Source: Thermodesulfovibrio sp. (GTDB lineage: Bacteria; Nitrospirota; Thermodesulfovibrionia; Thermodesulfovibrionales; Thermodesulfovibrionaceae). Taken from it: a stretch of DNA of 23,519 nucleotides. A program made the translations under genes and the position numbers. Shown in pieces: positions 16,011-23,137 of the stretch (the first letter of the stretch is position 1; each line of letters begins with the position of its first letter). The notes under the pieces were generated by a model that worked only from the letters and a program-made list of their open reading frames with translations, ran no database searches and was not told where the DNA came from. The stretch spans positions 1 through 23,519 of the forward strand of contig JAOAGU010000012.1 of NCBI GenBank assembly GCA_026415595.1, in the 5' to 3' direction.

Positions 16011-16919
16011 TTGACCTTACTAAAGAAAAAATTACTAAATGGTGATTTTGTAATAACTGTTGAAATTACCCCACCTAAAGGACCTGATGTAACATCTATG
16101 CTTACTAAATTAGAGAAATTGAAATATCTTACTGATGCAGTCAATTTCACTGATAATCCCTCTGCAAAAATGAGACTTTGTTCTATGGCTGCCTGTAAAC
16201 TTTCATTGGAGATGGATTTTGAACCAGTATTGCAAATGACATGCAGGGACCGTAACAGAATCGCTATTCAGTCAGACCTTCTTGGAGCTCATGCATTAGG
16301 TATAAGAAATCTTCTTGTTATGACAGGAGACCATCCTATCTGGGGTGATCAAAAGGAAGCCAAACCTGTTTATGATATTGATTCTTCAATAATGATAAAA
16401 TTAGTAAAAGATTTAAATGAAGGCAAGGATATTTGTGGAAATCCTCTCTATGGGAGAACAGATTTTTTTGTTGGTGGTGTTGTGAATCCTTGTATTGAGC
16501 CCATTTTGCCCCAGTTGAAAAGATTTGAGCAAAAATTGAAATTGGGTGCTGATTTTTTTCAAACACAGATGATTTTTGAAATTGATAAACTTAAAAGATT
16601 TATGGATTTTGCCAATAAATTTGATGAGGTAAAGGTGATTGTAGGTATTATCATCATTAGAACAAAAAAGATGCTTTATTATATTGCAGAGAAAATTCCA
16701 GGAGTTGCTGTACCGTTATGGCTTATGAATAAAGTTAATGATTTGAGTGATAAAGATGTAGAAAAATTTGGAATAGATTTTGCATCAAAAATTACTATGG
16801 ATATAATAGAAAATAGATTGGCGCAGGGAATACACATTATGGCGATTTCGAAAGTTGAAGATGTGAAAAATTTTTTAAATTATATTAAAATTAGAGAGTG
16901 TAAGTTATGGGTGTCGTAG
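16011..16919 (+). CDS. metF: Methylenetetrahydrofolate reductase catalytic subunit
   Basis: FAD enzyme of 302 residues with a TIM-barrel, reducing methylene-THF to methyl-THF. Conserved: Glu18 in VEITPPKG (proton donor position), NFTDNPS, MTCRDRNR, Asp107 in VMTGDHP, and a QTQMIFE motif. The start is TTG 16011, with AAGGAGAGG upstream. The final 13 bp overlap pilB. With metV immediately before it, this is the MetV-dependent type found in anaerobes rather than the stand-alone NADH-dependent E. coli form. The likely roles are methyl supply to acetyl-CoA synthase and to methionine synthase; neither is in the window. Confidence 0.94.
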   Translation: MTLLKKKLLNGDFVITVEITPPKGPDVTSMLTKLEKLKYLTDAVNFTDNPSAKMRLCSMAACKLSLEMDFEPVLQMTCRDRNRIAIQSDLLGAHALGIRNLLVMTGDHPIWGDQKEAKPVYDIDSSIMIKLVKDLNEGKDICGNPLYGRTDFFVGGVVNPCIEPILPQLKRFEQKLKLGADFFQTQMIFEIDKLKRFMDFANKFDEVKVIVGIIIIRTKKMLYYIAEKIPGVAVPLWLMNKVNDLSDKDVEKFGIDFASKITMDIIENRLAQGIHIMAISKVEDVKNFLNYIKIRECKLWVS

Positions 16920-18619
16920 GCGCAACATCTCTTGGACAGTATCTTGTAAAAAAAGGAGTTATAACTGAAGAACAACTCCTACAGGCTGTTAAAGTGCAGA
17001 AAGTTGAAGGAATTAAAATTGGCTCTGCTCTAATGAAGCTTGGATATATTGACGAAAATCAACTTTTTAATGCATTAAGCGAAATTTATGGTTACACCTT
17101 AATTAATATATTGAAAATTGAAAAAGACCCTCAGGTAGTTAAGTTAATTCCCAAGGAAATAATGAAAAAATATAGAGTTGTTCCATTTGGTAGAGAAGGA
17201 AATACTATCAAGGTAGCAATTTGTGATCCTTCAAATACAATTATTGATTATGTAAAGTTTCTTCTCACAGGTTTTAACTTAGACATATATTTAGCAAAAT
17301 ACTCGGAAATGTTGCAGTATTTCAATGAAACAGAAAAGAAAACAGATGGAGATGAAAAGACTATTGAACAGGTTGACGAATTAATTGAGAGTGCTGTTAT
17401 TGATATGGCTGCAGGTGAGGAGGTAGAGACTAAAGAAGAAGAGGTTGTAAGGGTAGATGCTCCAATTATAAAACTTGCTAACAAAATAATTTATGATGCC
17501 ATAAAAATGAGAGCAAGTGACATTCATATAGAACCCTATGAAAAAGGTGTAGCTGTTAGATACAGAATAGATGGAGTTCTTCAGAATGTTTTGAATCTTC
17601 CATTACAGATTAAAAGTGCATTAACTACCCGTTTCAAAATAATGTCTCATTTGGATATTTCCGAAAGAAGATTACCACAGGATGGCAGAATTAAGGCAAA
17701 AATTGCTGATAAAGAAGTTGACTTCAGAGTTTCATCTTTACCGATAATTCATGGAGAAAAAGTTGTTCTTAGAATTCTTGAGAGAGGTTCTTTACAACTT
17801 GATTTGACAAAACTTGGTTTTGAGGAAATATCCTTACACTTCTTTTTTGAGGCATTGGAAAAACCATATGGTATGATACTTGTTACAGGTCCAACAGGTT
17901 CTGGTAAAACAACAACTCTTTATTCAGCATTAATGAGGTTGAATAAGCCCGATGTTAACATATTGACTGTTGAAGACCCTGTTGAATATAGTTTTCAGGG
18001 AATTAATCAATTGCAGGTGAAGGAAGAAATAGGTTTAACTTTTGCATCTGCTTTGAGATCTTTCTTAAGACAGGATCCCGACATAATAATGGTTGGTGAG
18101 ATTAGAGACTTTGAAACAGCAGAAATTGCTGTTAAGGCAGCACTTACAGGACATCTTGTCTTAAGTACTCTTCATACGAATGACGCCCCGAGTACTATTA
18201 CAAGATTGGTTAACATGGGTATAGAACCATTCTTGATTTCTTCCTCTGTGTTACTTGTAGTTGCTCAAAGATTAGTTAGAAAACTTTGTACCCATTGTAA
18301 AAAAGAGGAAACTGTATCTAAGGAAACCCTTTTGAAATTAGGCTTTACAGAAAGTGAAGTTGAAACTTTAAAAGTATACGGTCCTACAGGATGCACAGAA
18401 TGTAATTTAACAGGTTACAAAGGCAGAATTGCTCTTTATGAGGTCATGCCCATTACCGATGAAATAAAAGAGCTAATACTTACTGGAGCTACAGCTCTTG
18501 ATATTAAAAAAGAAGCAGTAAAACAGGGCATGTTGACCTTAAGAAGAAGTGGATTATATAAAATAATGCAAGGAATAACCTCTATAAAAGAAGTTCTCAG
18601 GACAACCTTCGAGGATTAA
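16907..18619 (+). CDS. pilB: Type IV pilus assembly / type II secretion ATPase (PilB/GspE)
   Basis: Hexameric ATPase driving pilus extension. The 570 residues contain an N-terminal MshEN-type domain (GQYLVKKGVITEEQLLQAV, about 1-150; such domains bind c-di-GMP in some members). The core ATPase has Walker A GPTGSGKTT with Lys334, an Asp-box region, Walker B ending Glu398 in IIMVGEIRD and a His-box HLVLSTLHTND. A four-Cys zinc site lies at 461, 464, 496 and 499. All catalytic features are intact. It is embedded between metF (13-bp overlap) and nadB (no gap), with no pilT, pilC or pilin nearby. The Shine-Dalgarno is weak, so translation is probably coupled to metF. Confidence 0.93.
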   Translation: MGVVGATSLGQYLVKKGVITEEQLLQAVKVQKVEGIKIGSALMKLGYIDENQLFNALSEIYGYTLINILKIEKDPQVVKLIPKEIMKKYRVVPFGREGNTIKVAICDPSNTIIDYVKFLLTGFNLDIYLAKYSEMLQYFNETEKKTDGDEKTIEQVDELIESAVIDMAAGEEVETKEEEVVRVDAPIIKLANKIIYDAIKMRASDIHIEPYEKGVAVRYRIDGVLQNVLNLPLQIKSALTTRFKIMSHLDISERRLPQDGRIKAKIADKEVDFRVSSLPIIHGEKVVLRILERGSLQLDLTKLGFEEISLHFFFEALEKPYGMILVTGPTGSGKTTTLYSALMRLNKPDVNILTVEDPVEYSFQGINQLQVKEEIGLTFASALRSFLRQDPDIIMVGEIRDFETAEIAVKAALTGHLVLSTLHTNDAPSTITRLVNMGIEPFLISSSVLLVVAQRLVRKLCTHCKKEETVSKETLLKLGFTESEVETLKVYGPTGCTECNLTGYKGRIALYEVMPITDEIKELILTGATALDIKKEAVKQGMLTLRRSGLYKIMQGITSIKEVLRTTFED

Positions 18620-20194
18620 ATGTCAGAAGACATTTACACTGACTATCTTGTCATTGGCAGTGGTGTTGCCGGGCTCAGAGCTTCCATTGAAATGTCAAAA
18701 AGTGGCAAGGTTCTTGTTGTTACCAAAGACTTACCAACGGAAAGTAGCACAGAATATGCTCAAGGCGGGATAGCAGTCGCTCTTAGTGATGAAGATGAAA
18801 TAGGTATACATTATGAAGATACCATAAAAGCTGGTGATGGTTTATGTAATGAGGAGGCAGTAAAAGTTTTAGTATCAGAAGGTCCTGAAAGAATAATAGA
18901 ATTAATAAATTGGGGAGCTGAATTTGATAAAGAAGGAACAAAACTTTCATTTACCTTAGAAGGTGCTCATTCAAGAAAGAGAATTCTGCATGCTCATGGG
19001 GATTCAACTGGTAGAGAAATTGAGAGAGTTCTTTTAAATAAAGTTTATACAAAAGAAAATATAGAAAAAGCTTCTTTTACTATGGCAATAGATCTTATTG
19101 TTGAAGATAATCAGTGTTTAGGTGCTTTTTTATTAAAAGACAAAGAGATTATAAGGTGTTTTGCTAAGGCAACTTTGTTAGCCACTGGAGGAGCAGGACA
19201 GGTTTATTCTCGTACAACAAATCCAAGAGTAATAACTGGAGATGGAATGGCCATGGCTTTCCGAGCGGGAGCATATTTAAAAGATATGGAGTTTGTTCAA
19301 TTTCATCCTACTGCTCTTTTTAAAAAGGATGCACCACATTTTTTACTAAGCGAGGCGATGAGAGGCGAGGGTGCAATTTTAAGAAATATTCATGGCGAAG
19401 CATTTATGAAAAATTATCATCCTCTTGGTGAGTTAGCTCCAAGAGACGTTGTTTCAAGAGCTATAATTTCTGAGATGGTAAAAAATAATAGTTCCCATGT
19501 ATATTTAGATTTAACTCATTTAGACGAGGGATTTTTGAAAAAGAGATTTCCTAACATATATAATACTTGTCTTAATTTTAATCTTAATATTGCTAAGGAG
19601 ATGGTTCCTGTTTCACCAGCTGCTCATTATATTATGGGAGGTGTAGAAACGAATAACTTTGGTGAGACAAATATAAAAGGACTTTTTGCAGCTGGAGAGG
19701 TAGCATGCACAGGTGTTCATGGTGCAAATAGATTGGCAAGTAATAGTCTTCTTGAGGGACTTGTTTTTGGATTCAGAGCAGCAAATGCTGCAATTAGATA
19801 TATGGAAGGATTTGAAGGTTTCAGCTTTAAAAAAGACTTATATGTAAAAAATAAAATTCAACACATAGATTCATTAGAAATGGAATCTATAAAAAATAAA
19901 CTCAGAGAGACTATGTGGGATAAAGTAGGCGTTATAAGATGCGGTGAATCACTCAGTATTGCTAAATCTATTATTACTCCACTTTATGACAGATTTTCCT
20001 CGTCAATATTTTTAAATCCTCTTTCTATTGAACTTAAAAATTTGATAACAGTAGGATTATTAATTACAGAATCAGCCTATGCGAGAAAGAATAGTGTTGG
20101 TGCACATTATAGAACAGACTATAAGAGTAAATCTCCAGACTGGGAAAAGCATATAATAGTTAAGAAAAAAGACAATTTTTTAGAAATCTTATAG
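18620..20194 (+). CDS. nadB: L-aspartate oxidase
   Basis: FAD enzyme oxidising L-aspartate to iminoaspartate, first step of de novo NAD synthesis; anaerobes use fumarate as the acceptor. The 524-residue protein has VIGSGVAGLRA, SSTEYAQGGIAVA, LEGAHSRKRILHAHGDSTG, FVQFHPTALF, LAPRDVVSRAI, HYIMGG and ANRLASNSLLEG. A C-terminal helical domain ends with SVGAHYRTDY. It starts directly after the pilB stop (TAAATG) with GAGGA upstream. No nadA or nadC lies in the window. Confidence 0.96.
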   Translation: MSEDIYTDYLVIGSGVAGLRASIEMSKSGKVLVVTKDLPTESSTEYAQGGIAVALSDEDEIGIHYEDTIKAGDGLCNEEAVKVLVSEGPERIIELINWGAEFDKEGTKLSFTLEGAHSRKRILHAHGDSTGREIERVLLNKVYTKENIEKASFTMAIDLIVEDNQCLGAFLLKDKEIIRCFAKATLLATGGAGQVYSRTTNPRVITGDGMAMAFRAGAYLKDMEFVQFHPTALFKKDAPHFLLSEAMRGEGAILRNIHGEAFMKNYHPLGELAPRDVVSRAIISEMVKNNSSHVYLDLTHLDEGFLKKRFPNIYNTCLNFNLNIAKEMVPVSPAAHYIMGGVETNNFGETNIKGLFAAGEVACTGVHGANRLASNSLLEGLVFGFRAANAAIRYMEGFEGFSFKKDLYVKNKIQHIDSLEMESIKNKLRETMWDKVGVIRCGESLSIAKSIITPLYDRFSSSIFLNPLSIELKNLITVGLLITESAYARKNSVGAHYRTDYKSKSPDWEKHIIVKKKDNFLEIL

Positions 20195-20198
20195 GAAA

Positions 20199-21617
20199 AT
20201 GAGAAGAGCAAAAATAGTCTGTACAATAGGACCTGCAACAGAAAAAAGAGAGATTATAAGGCAGTTAATTCTTTCAGGAATGGACGTGGCGCGATTGAAT
20301 TTTTCTCATGGTAATTATGAATGGTTTGATAAAATTGTAAAAACTATTCGTGAAGAGTCTGAAAAGTTGGGAAAAGCTGTTGGCATACTTCAAGACCTTC
20401 AAGGAATAAAAATCAGAATAGGGGAAGTTGAAAGTGGTGAAGTAGAATTAGTTGAGGGAGAAACCTTAGAAATATTTCCAGGCAATGAACCTTCAAATAA
20501 TAAAAGAATCTTTATTTCTTATCCTCCTCTTTTGGAAGATATAAAAGCAGAGGAAGATATTTTAATAGATGACGGCATTTTAAAGATTAAAGTCATAGAA
20601 AAGCTTAAAGATAGATTAATGGGTGTAGTGGTTGAAGGCGGAATTTTAAAGTCTAAGAAAGGTGTAAATTTGCCTTTTACAAGAACTACCATAGATTCAT
20701 TTACGGAAAAGGATAAAAGAGACATATTATTTGGTATGAAACTTAACGTTGACTATGTTGCGGTTTCTTTTGTCAGGAATGAAAAAGATTTAATTCACAT
20801 AAAAAAATGGGCAGAAAAGAATGGATTCAATTTGCCACCATTAATATCAAAGATTGAAAAAAGAGAAGCATTAGAAAATATCAATGGAATTCTTGACCAA
20901 AGTGATGGAATCATGGTAGCAAGAGGTGATTTGGGTGTTGAATTACCTCCGCAGGAGGTTCCAGTTTATCAGAAAATGCTTATAGACCTTGCAAATCAGA
21001 AAAAAAAGATTGTTATAACCGCTACTCAGATGCTTGAATCAATGCGAGAACATTCAAGACCAACGAGAGCAGAGGCAAGTGATGTAGCAAATGCCGTTTT
21101 GGATGGAACAGATGCACTTATGCTTTCTGCAGAGACAACTATAGGTAAATATCCTGTAGAAGCAGTAAGAACAATGGATTCGATAATAAGGTTTACTGAG
21201 GAAAACTTAGGAGAAAAAATATTATCATCATACAGGGTAAGTAAATATTTCCCTGAAGCCATAGCATCTGGAGCTGTAAGAGTTGCACAAGATATTGAAG
21301 CGAAAGCAATAGTTATATTTTCTCATTCAGGATTTTCATCTTTACTCATATCTAAACTGCGACCTCAAATGCCAATTGTAGCCTTCACTCCTGATTACAA
21401 TATATATAGAAGGCTTTCTCTACTCTGGGCAGTTATTCCCATGCACATACCCGCTAAGATAGATGTAATTGATAATATTTTTCTCAAGGAAACGGAAAAC
21501 CAGCTTAAAAGTCTAAATCTTGCAAGTAAAGGTGATGCAGTTGTTTTTGTTGCGAGTTCTCCGTTTATGGGCAATAAAAATGTTATCAGACTTCACAAAA
21601 TTGGTGATCCCCTATAG
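20199..21617 (+). CDS. pyk: Pyruvate kinase
   Basis: Glycolytic enzyme converting PEP and ADP to pyruvate and ATP. The 472 residues carry KIVCTIGPA, the DVARLNFSHG motif, the beta-barrel B domain, the catalytic Lys in LPPLISKIEKREA, GDLGVELPP and ITATQMLESM with SRPTRAEASDVANAVLDGTDA. The C-terminal regulatory domain is complete (VIFSHSGFSS). It follows nadB by 4 bp, and AGGAAA lies very close to the ATG, so the start is weakly supported but matches the conserved N-terminus. The stop overlaps the convergent LysR gene by 6 bp. Confidence 0.97.
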   Translation: MRRAKIVCTIGPATEKREIIRQLILSGMDVARLNFSHGNYEWFDKIVKTIREESEKLGKAVGILQDLQGIKIRIGEVESGEVELVEGETLEIFPGNEPSNNKRIFISYPPLLEDIKAEEDILIDDGILKIKVIEKLKDRLMGVVVEGGILKSKKGVNLPFTRTTIDSFTEKDKRDILFGMKLNVDYVAVSFVRNEKDLIHIKKWAEKNGFNLPPLISKIEKREALENINGILDQSDGIMVARGDLGVELPPQEVPVYQKMLIDLANQKKKIVITATQMLESMREHSRPTRAEASDVANAVLDGTDALMLSAETTIGKYPVEAVRTMDSIIRFTEENLGEKILSSYRVSKYFPEAIASGAVRVAQDIEAKAIVIFSHSGFSSLLISKLRPQMPIVAFTPDYNIYRRLSLLWAVIPMHIPAKIDVIDNIFLKETENQLKSLNLASKGDAVVFVASSPFMGNKNVIRLHKIGDPL

Positions 21618-21645
21618 AAGAAGATTGCTATAGGAATAGTTTTTT
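21611..21645 (+). terminator. Putative terminator after pyk, containing both stop codons
   Basis: CCTATAG (21611-21617) pairs with CTATAGG (21628-21634) around a 10-nt loop, followed 5 bases later by six T (21640-21645). The pyk stop TAG and the opposite-strand LysR stop both lie in the left arm. The stem is AT-rich and the gap to the T-tract is long, so this is moderate evidence only. Confidence 0.4.
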
Positions 21646-22520
21646 ACATAATGTATAAACTCTTCAACAGCAGGTGCAAGTATTGAATTTTTTGGTAACA
21701 AAACATAAAAATCTCTTGTTATTTTCCCTTCTTTGAGTTTTAAGACTTTCAAGCTTCCACAGGATACTTCTTTTCTAATTGCCCATTTAGAAACGATTGA
21801 AAGTCCCATTCCTTTTTCAACAGCTTCTTTGATTGAATCTGTTGAACCTAAAATAAGTGCAATATGTAAATCTGATATACTAAGTCCATTATCACTAAGA
21901 AATTTTTCGATTATGACTCTTGTACTTGAACCTTCCTCTCTTATCACAAAGGGTTCCTTTACTACATCATATATGGATACAGTTTTTTGTTTGTATAACG
22001 GATGGTCTGAAGGGCATATAACACACAGTTCATCTGAAATAATTGATTCAACGTTAAACTTACTTTTTCCCGGCATTTCAGATATTACCCCAAAATCTAT
22101 TAAATTTGTATTTAGCATTTCTAAAATTTTTTTAGCATTGCCAATTGATATACTGAGTCTAATTTTAGGATGTTTCTTTTTAAAATCAACCGCTACTGCT
22201 GGAAGTATATAGCTTCCAACTGTTGTGCCTGCTCCTACTTTTACGCAGCCCTTAATCAGGCCGGTTATTTTGCTTATTTCTTTTGCAGCTTCTGCATATA
22301 ATGTTAATATTTGTTTTGCATATTTATATAGAATTTCACCTGAAGGTGTAAGAGTAATTGAGCCTGCTGACCTGTCAAATAATTTTGTTTCATAAAGTTC
22401 TTCAAGAGCTTGAATCTGGAGGCTTACAGCTGGCTGAGTTAGATGAATAATTTCTGAAGTTTTAGAAAAACTCTTAGTTTCAGCTACAGTACAAAATACT
22501 TTTAACTTATGGTCTTCCAT
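21612..22520 (-). CDS. LysR-family transcriptional regulator
   Basis: Of 302 residues. N-terminal winged helix-turn-helix (KLKVFCTVAETKSFSKTSE ... TQPAVSLQIQALE ... LFDRS), then a two-lobed effector domain starting near residue 88 (KVGAGTTVGSYILP). The profile resembles CysB-like regulators and, as I recall them, the LysR proteins linked to selenium metabolism in delta-proteobacteria; the effector is not known. I chose ATG 22520 over TTG 22589 because it gives the usual N-terminus and because a good promoter lies at 22531-22559, which would be inside the longer frame. It diverges from the CstR-like gene and converges on pyk. Confidence 0.9.
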   Translation of the reverse strand: MEDHKLKVFCTVAETKSFSKTSEIIHLTQPAVSLQIQALEELYETKLFDRSAGSITLTPSGEILYKYAKQILTLYAEAAKEISKITGLIKGCVKVGAGTTVGSYILPAVAVDFKKKHPKIRLSISIGNAKKILEMLNTNLIDFGVISEMPGKSKFNVESIISDELCVICPSDHPLYKQKTVSIYDVVKEPFVIREEGSSTRVIIEKFLSDNGLSISDLHIALILGSTDSIKEAVEKGMGLSIVSKWAIRKEVSCGSLKVLKLKEGKITRDFYVLLPKNSILAPAVEEFIHYVKNYSYSNLLL

Positions 22521-22530
22521 AAACAAATTA

Positions 22531-22559
22531 ATTTTAGCATAAAATTTTTTAATAATCAA
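22531..22559 (-). promoter_or_regulatory. Putative promoter of the LysR gene
   Basis: The minus strand reads TTGATT (22559-22554), a 17-bp spacer ending TGC, and TAAAAT (22536-22531), a consensus-spaced extended -10 promoter. The expected transcription start is about 22524, at most 4 nt before the ATG at 22520. No Shine-Dalgarno exists, so the transcript is probably leaderless. Confidence 0.5.
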
Positions 22560-22567
22560 GCAAAATA

Positions 22568-22640
22568 ATACCCTTATTCTTGACATCAATTTAAAGCTTA
22601 TTTTATATTATAAAAAAACAATATAAGGGGGTAAGGTATC
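22568..22640 (+). promoter_or_regulatory. G/C-tract half-sites flanking the repressor promoter (candidate CsoR/CstR operators)
   Basis: ATACCCTTAT (22568-22577) lies upstream of the -35 box, and ATAAGGGGGTAAGGTAT (22623-22639) lies just after the transcription start and overlaps the Shine-Dalgarno. CCCTTAT and ATAAGGG are exact inverted copies, as are ATACC (22568-22572) and GGTAT (22635-22639). CsoR-family repressors bind A/T-flanked runs of G or C in their own promoters, so autorepression is likely. Confidence 0.4.
22580..22609 (+). promoter_or_regulatory. Putative sigma70 promoter of the CstR-like gene
   Basis: Perfect TTGACA (22580-22585), an 18-bp spacer and TATATT (22604-22609). Transcription would start near 22616, giving a leader of about 28 nt. 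It lies between G/C-tract sites at 22568 and 22623. Confidence 0.55.
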
Positions 22641-22643
22641 AAA

Positions 22644-22904
22644 ATGGAAAGCAAAATTAAACTCATACAAAGACTCAAAAGAATAGAAGGTCAGATAAGG
22701 GGGTTACAGAGGATGATTGAATCAGAGAGGGCGTGTGAAGAAATAATGACACAGTTTGCTTCTATAAATGGAGCTCTTAAGGGTGCAGGTTTTTTAATAG
22801 TAAAGTTCTACCTGAAAGAGTGTTTAAATAAAAATGAAGGCTCTATGGATAAAATTGAAAAAGACATAGAGAAAGTTATTAAAACATATATTTCAGCAGT
22901 ATAG
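22644..22904 (+). CDS. CsoR/RcnR-family repressor, CstR-like (possible persulfide sensor)
   Basis: An 86-residue all-helical DUF156 repressor (LIQRLKRIEGQIRGLQRMIE). Copper-sensing CsoR uses a Cys-His-Cys triad. Here the cysteines are Cys31 and Cys60, and the His position (four before the second Cys) is Tyr56. The Cys-Cys pair without His is the arrangement of CstR, whose cysteines form di- to tetrasulfide bridges with persulfides, and numbering 31/60 matches S. aureus CstR as I recall it. A copper, nickel or formaldehyde role is therefore less likely. The leader has AAGG 7 bp before the ATG. FmdB and an exported Fe-S protein follow closely on the same strand. Confidence 0.85.
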   Translation: MESKIKLIQRLKRIEGQIRGLQRMIESERACEEIMTQFASINGALKGAGFLIVKFYLKECLNKNEGSMDKIEKDIEKVIKTYISAV

Positions 22905-22915
22905 GAGGTATGACC

Positions 22916-23098
22916 ATGCCTGTGTATGAGTATAAATGTGAAAAATGCTTAAATACTTTTGAAGTGTTTAAGTCAGTAAGTAGAAGGGATGATAAAGAAA
23001 AATGTCCTCTTTGTGGAAATGATGAAACAAAGAGGTTGATTTCTCAATTTTCCAGTAATGTTGTTAGTTGTAATCCTTCTTTCAATTCTGGTATTTGA
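22916..23098 (+). CDS. FmdB-family zinc-ribbon protein
   Basis: A 60-residue protein beginning MPVYEYKC, the signature of FmdB-type putative regulators. One zinc ribbon is formed by Cys8, Cys11, Cys30 and Cys33. A short Ser-rich tail ends SCNPSFNSGI. An in-frame ATG at 22910 exists, but AGGAGG ends only 1-2 bp before it; the ATG at 22916 has the correct 7-bp spacing. It follows the repressor by 11 bp, so it should share its promoter. The function of FmdB proteins is unsettled; they often accompany oxidoreductase or formamidase genes. Confidence 0.85.
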   Translation: MPVYEYKCEKCLNTFEVFKSVSRRDDKEKCPLCGNDETKRLISQFSSNVVSCNPSFNSGI

Positions 23099-23111
23099 AG
23101 GATAAAATAAT

Positions 23112-23124
23112 CGGCAGTTTGCCG
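23112..23124 (+). other. Small hairpin before the Fe-S protein gene
   Basis: CGGCA-GTT-TGCCG forms a 5-bp stem with a 3-nt loop ending directly at the Shine-Dalgarno GAAGGAG (23124-23130). It could tune translation or act as a processing site, but is too short to be sure. Confidence 0.3.
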
Positions 23125-23137
23125 AAGGAGTCATATA

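Noticed and set aside
21733..22212. 159-residue frame on the plus strand
   Set aside because: Lies opposite the LysR gene, which has a clear domain structure; composition is that of an antisense shadow.
22521..22589. N-terminal extension of the LysR protein by 23 residues from TTG 22589
   Set aside because: The extension covers a good promoter, lacks family similarity, and has no Shine-Dalgarno.
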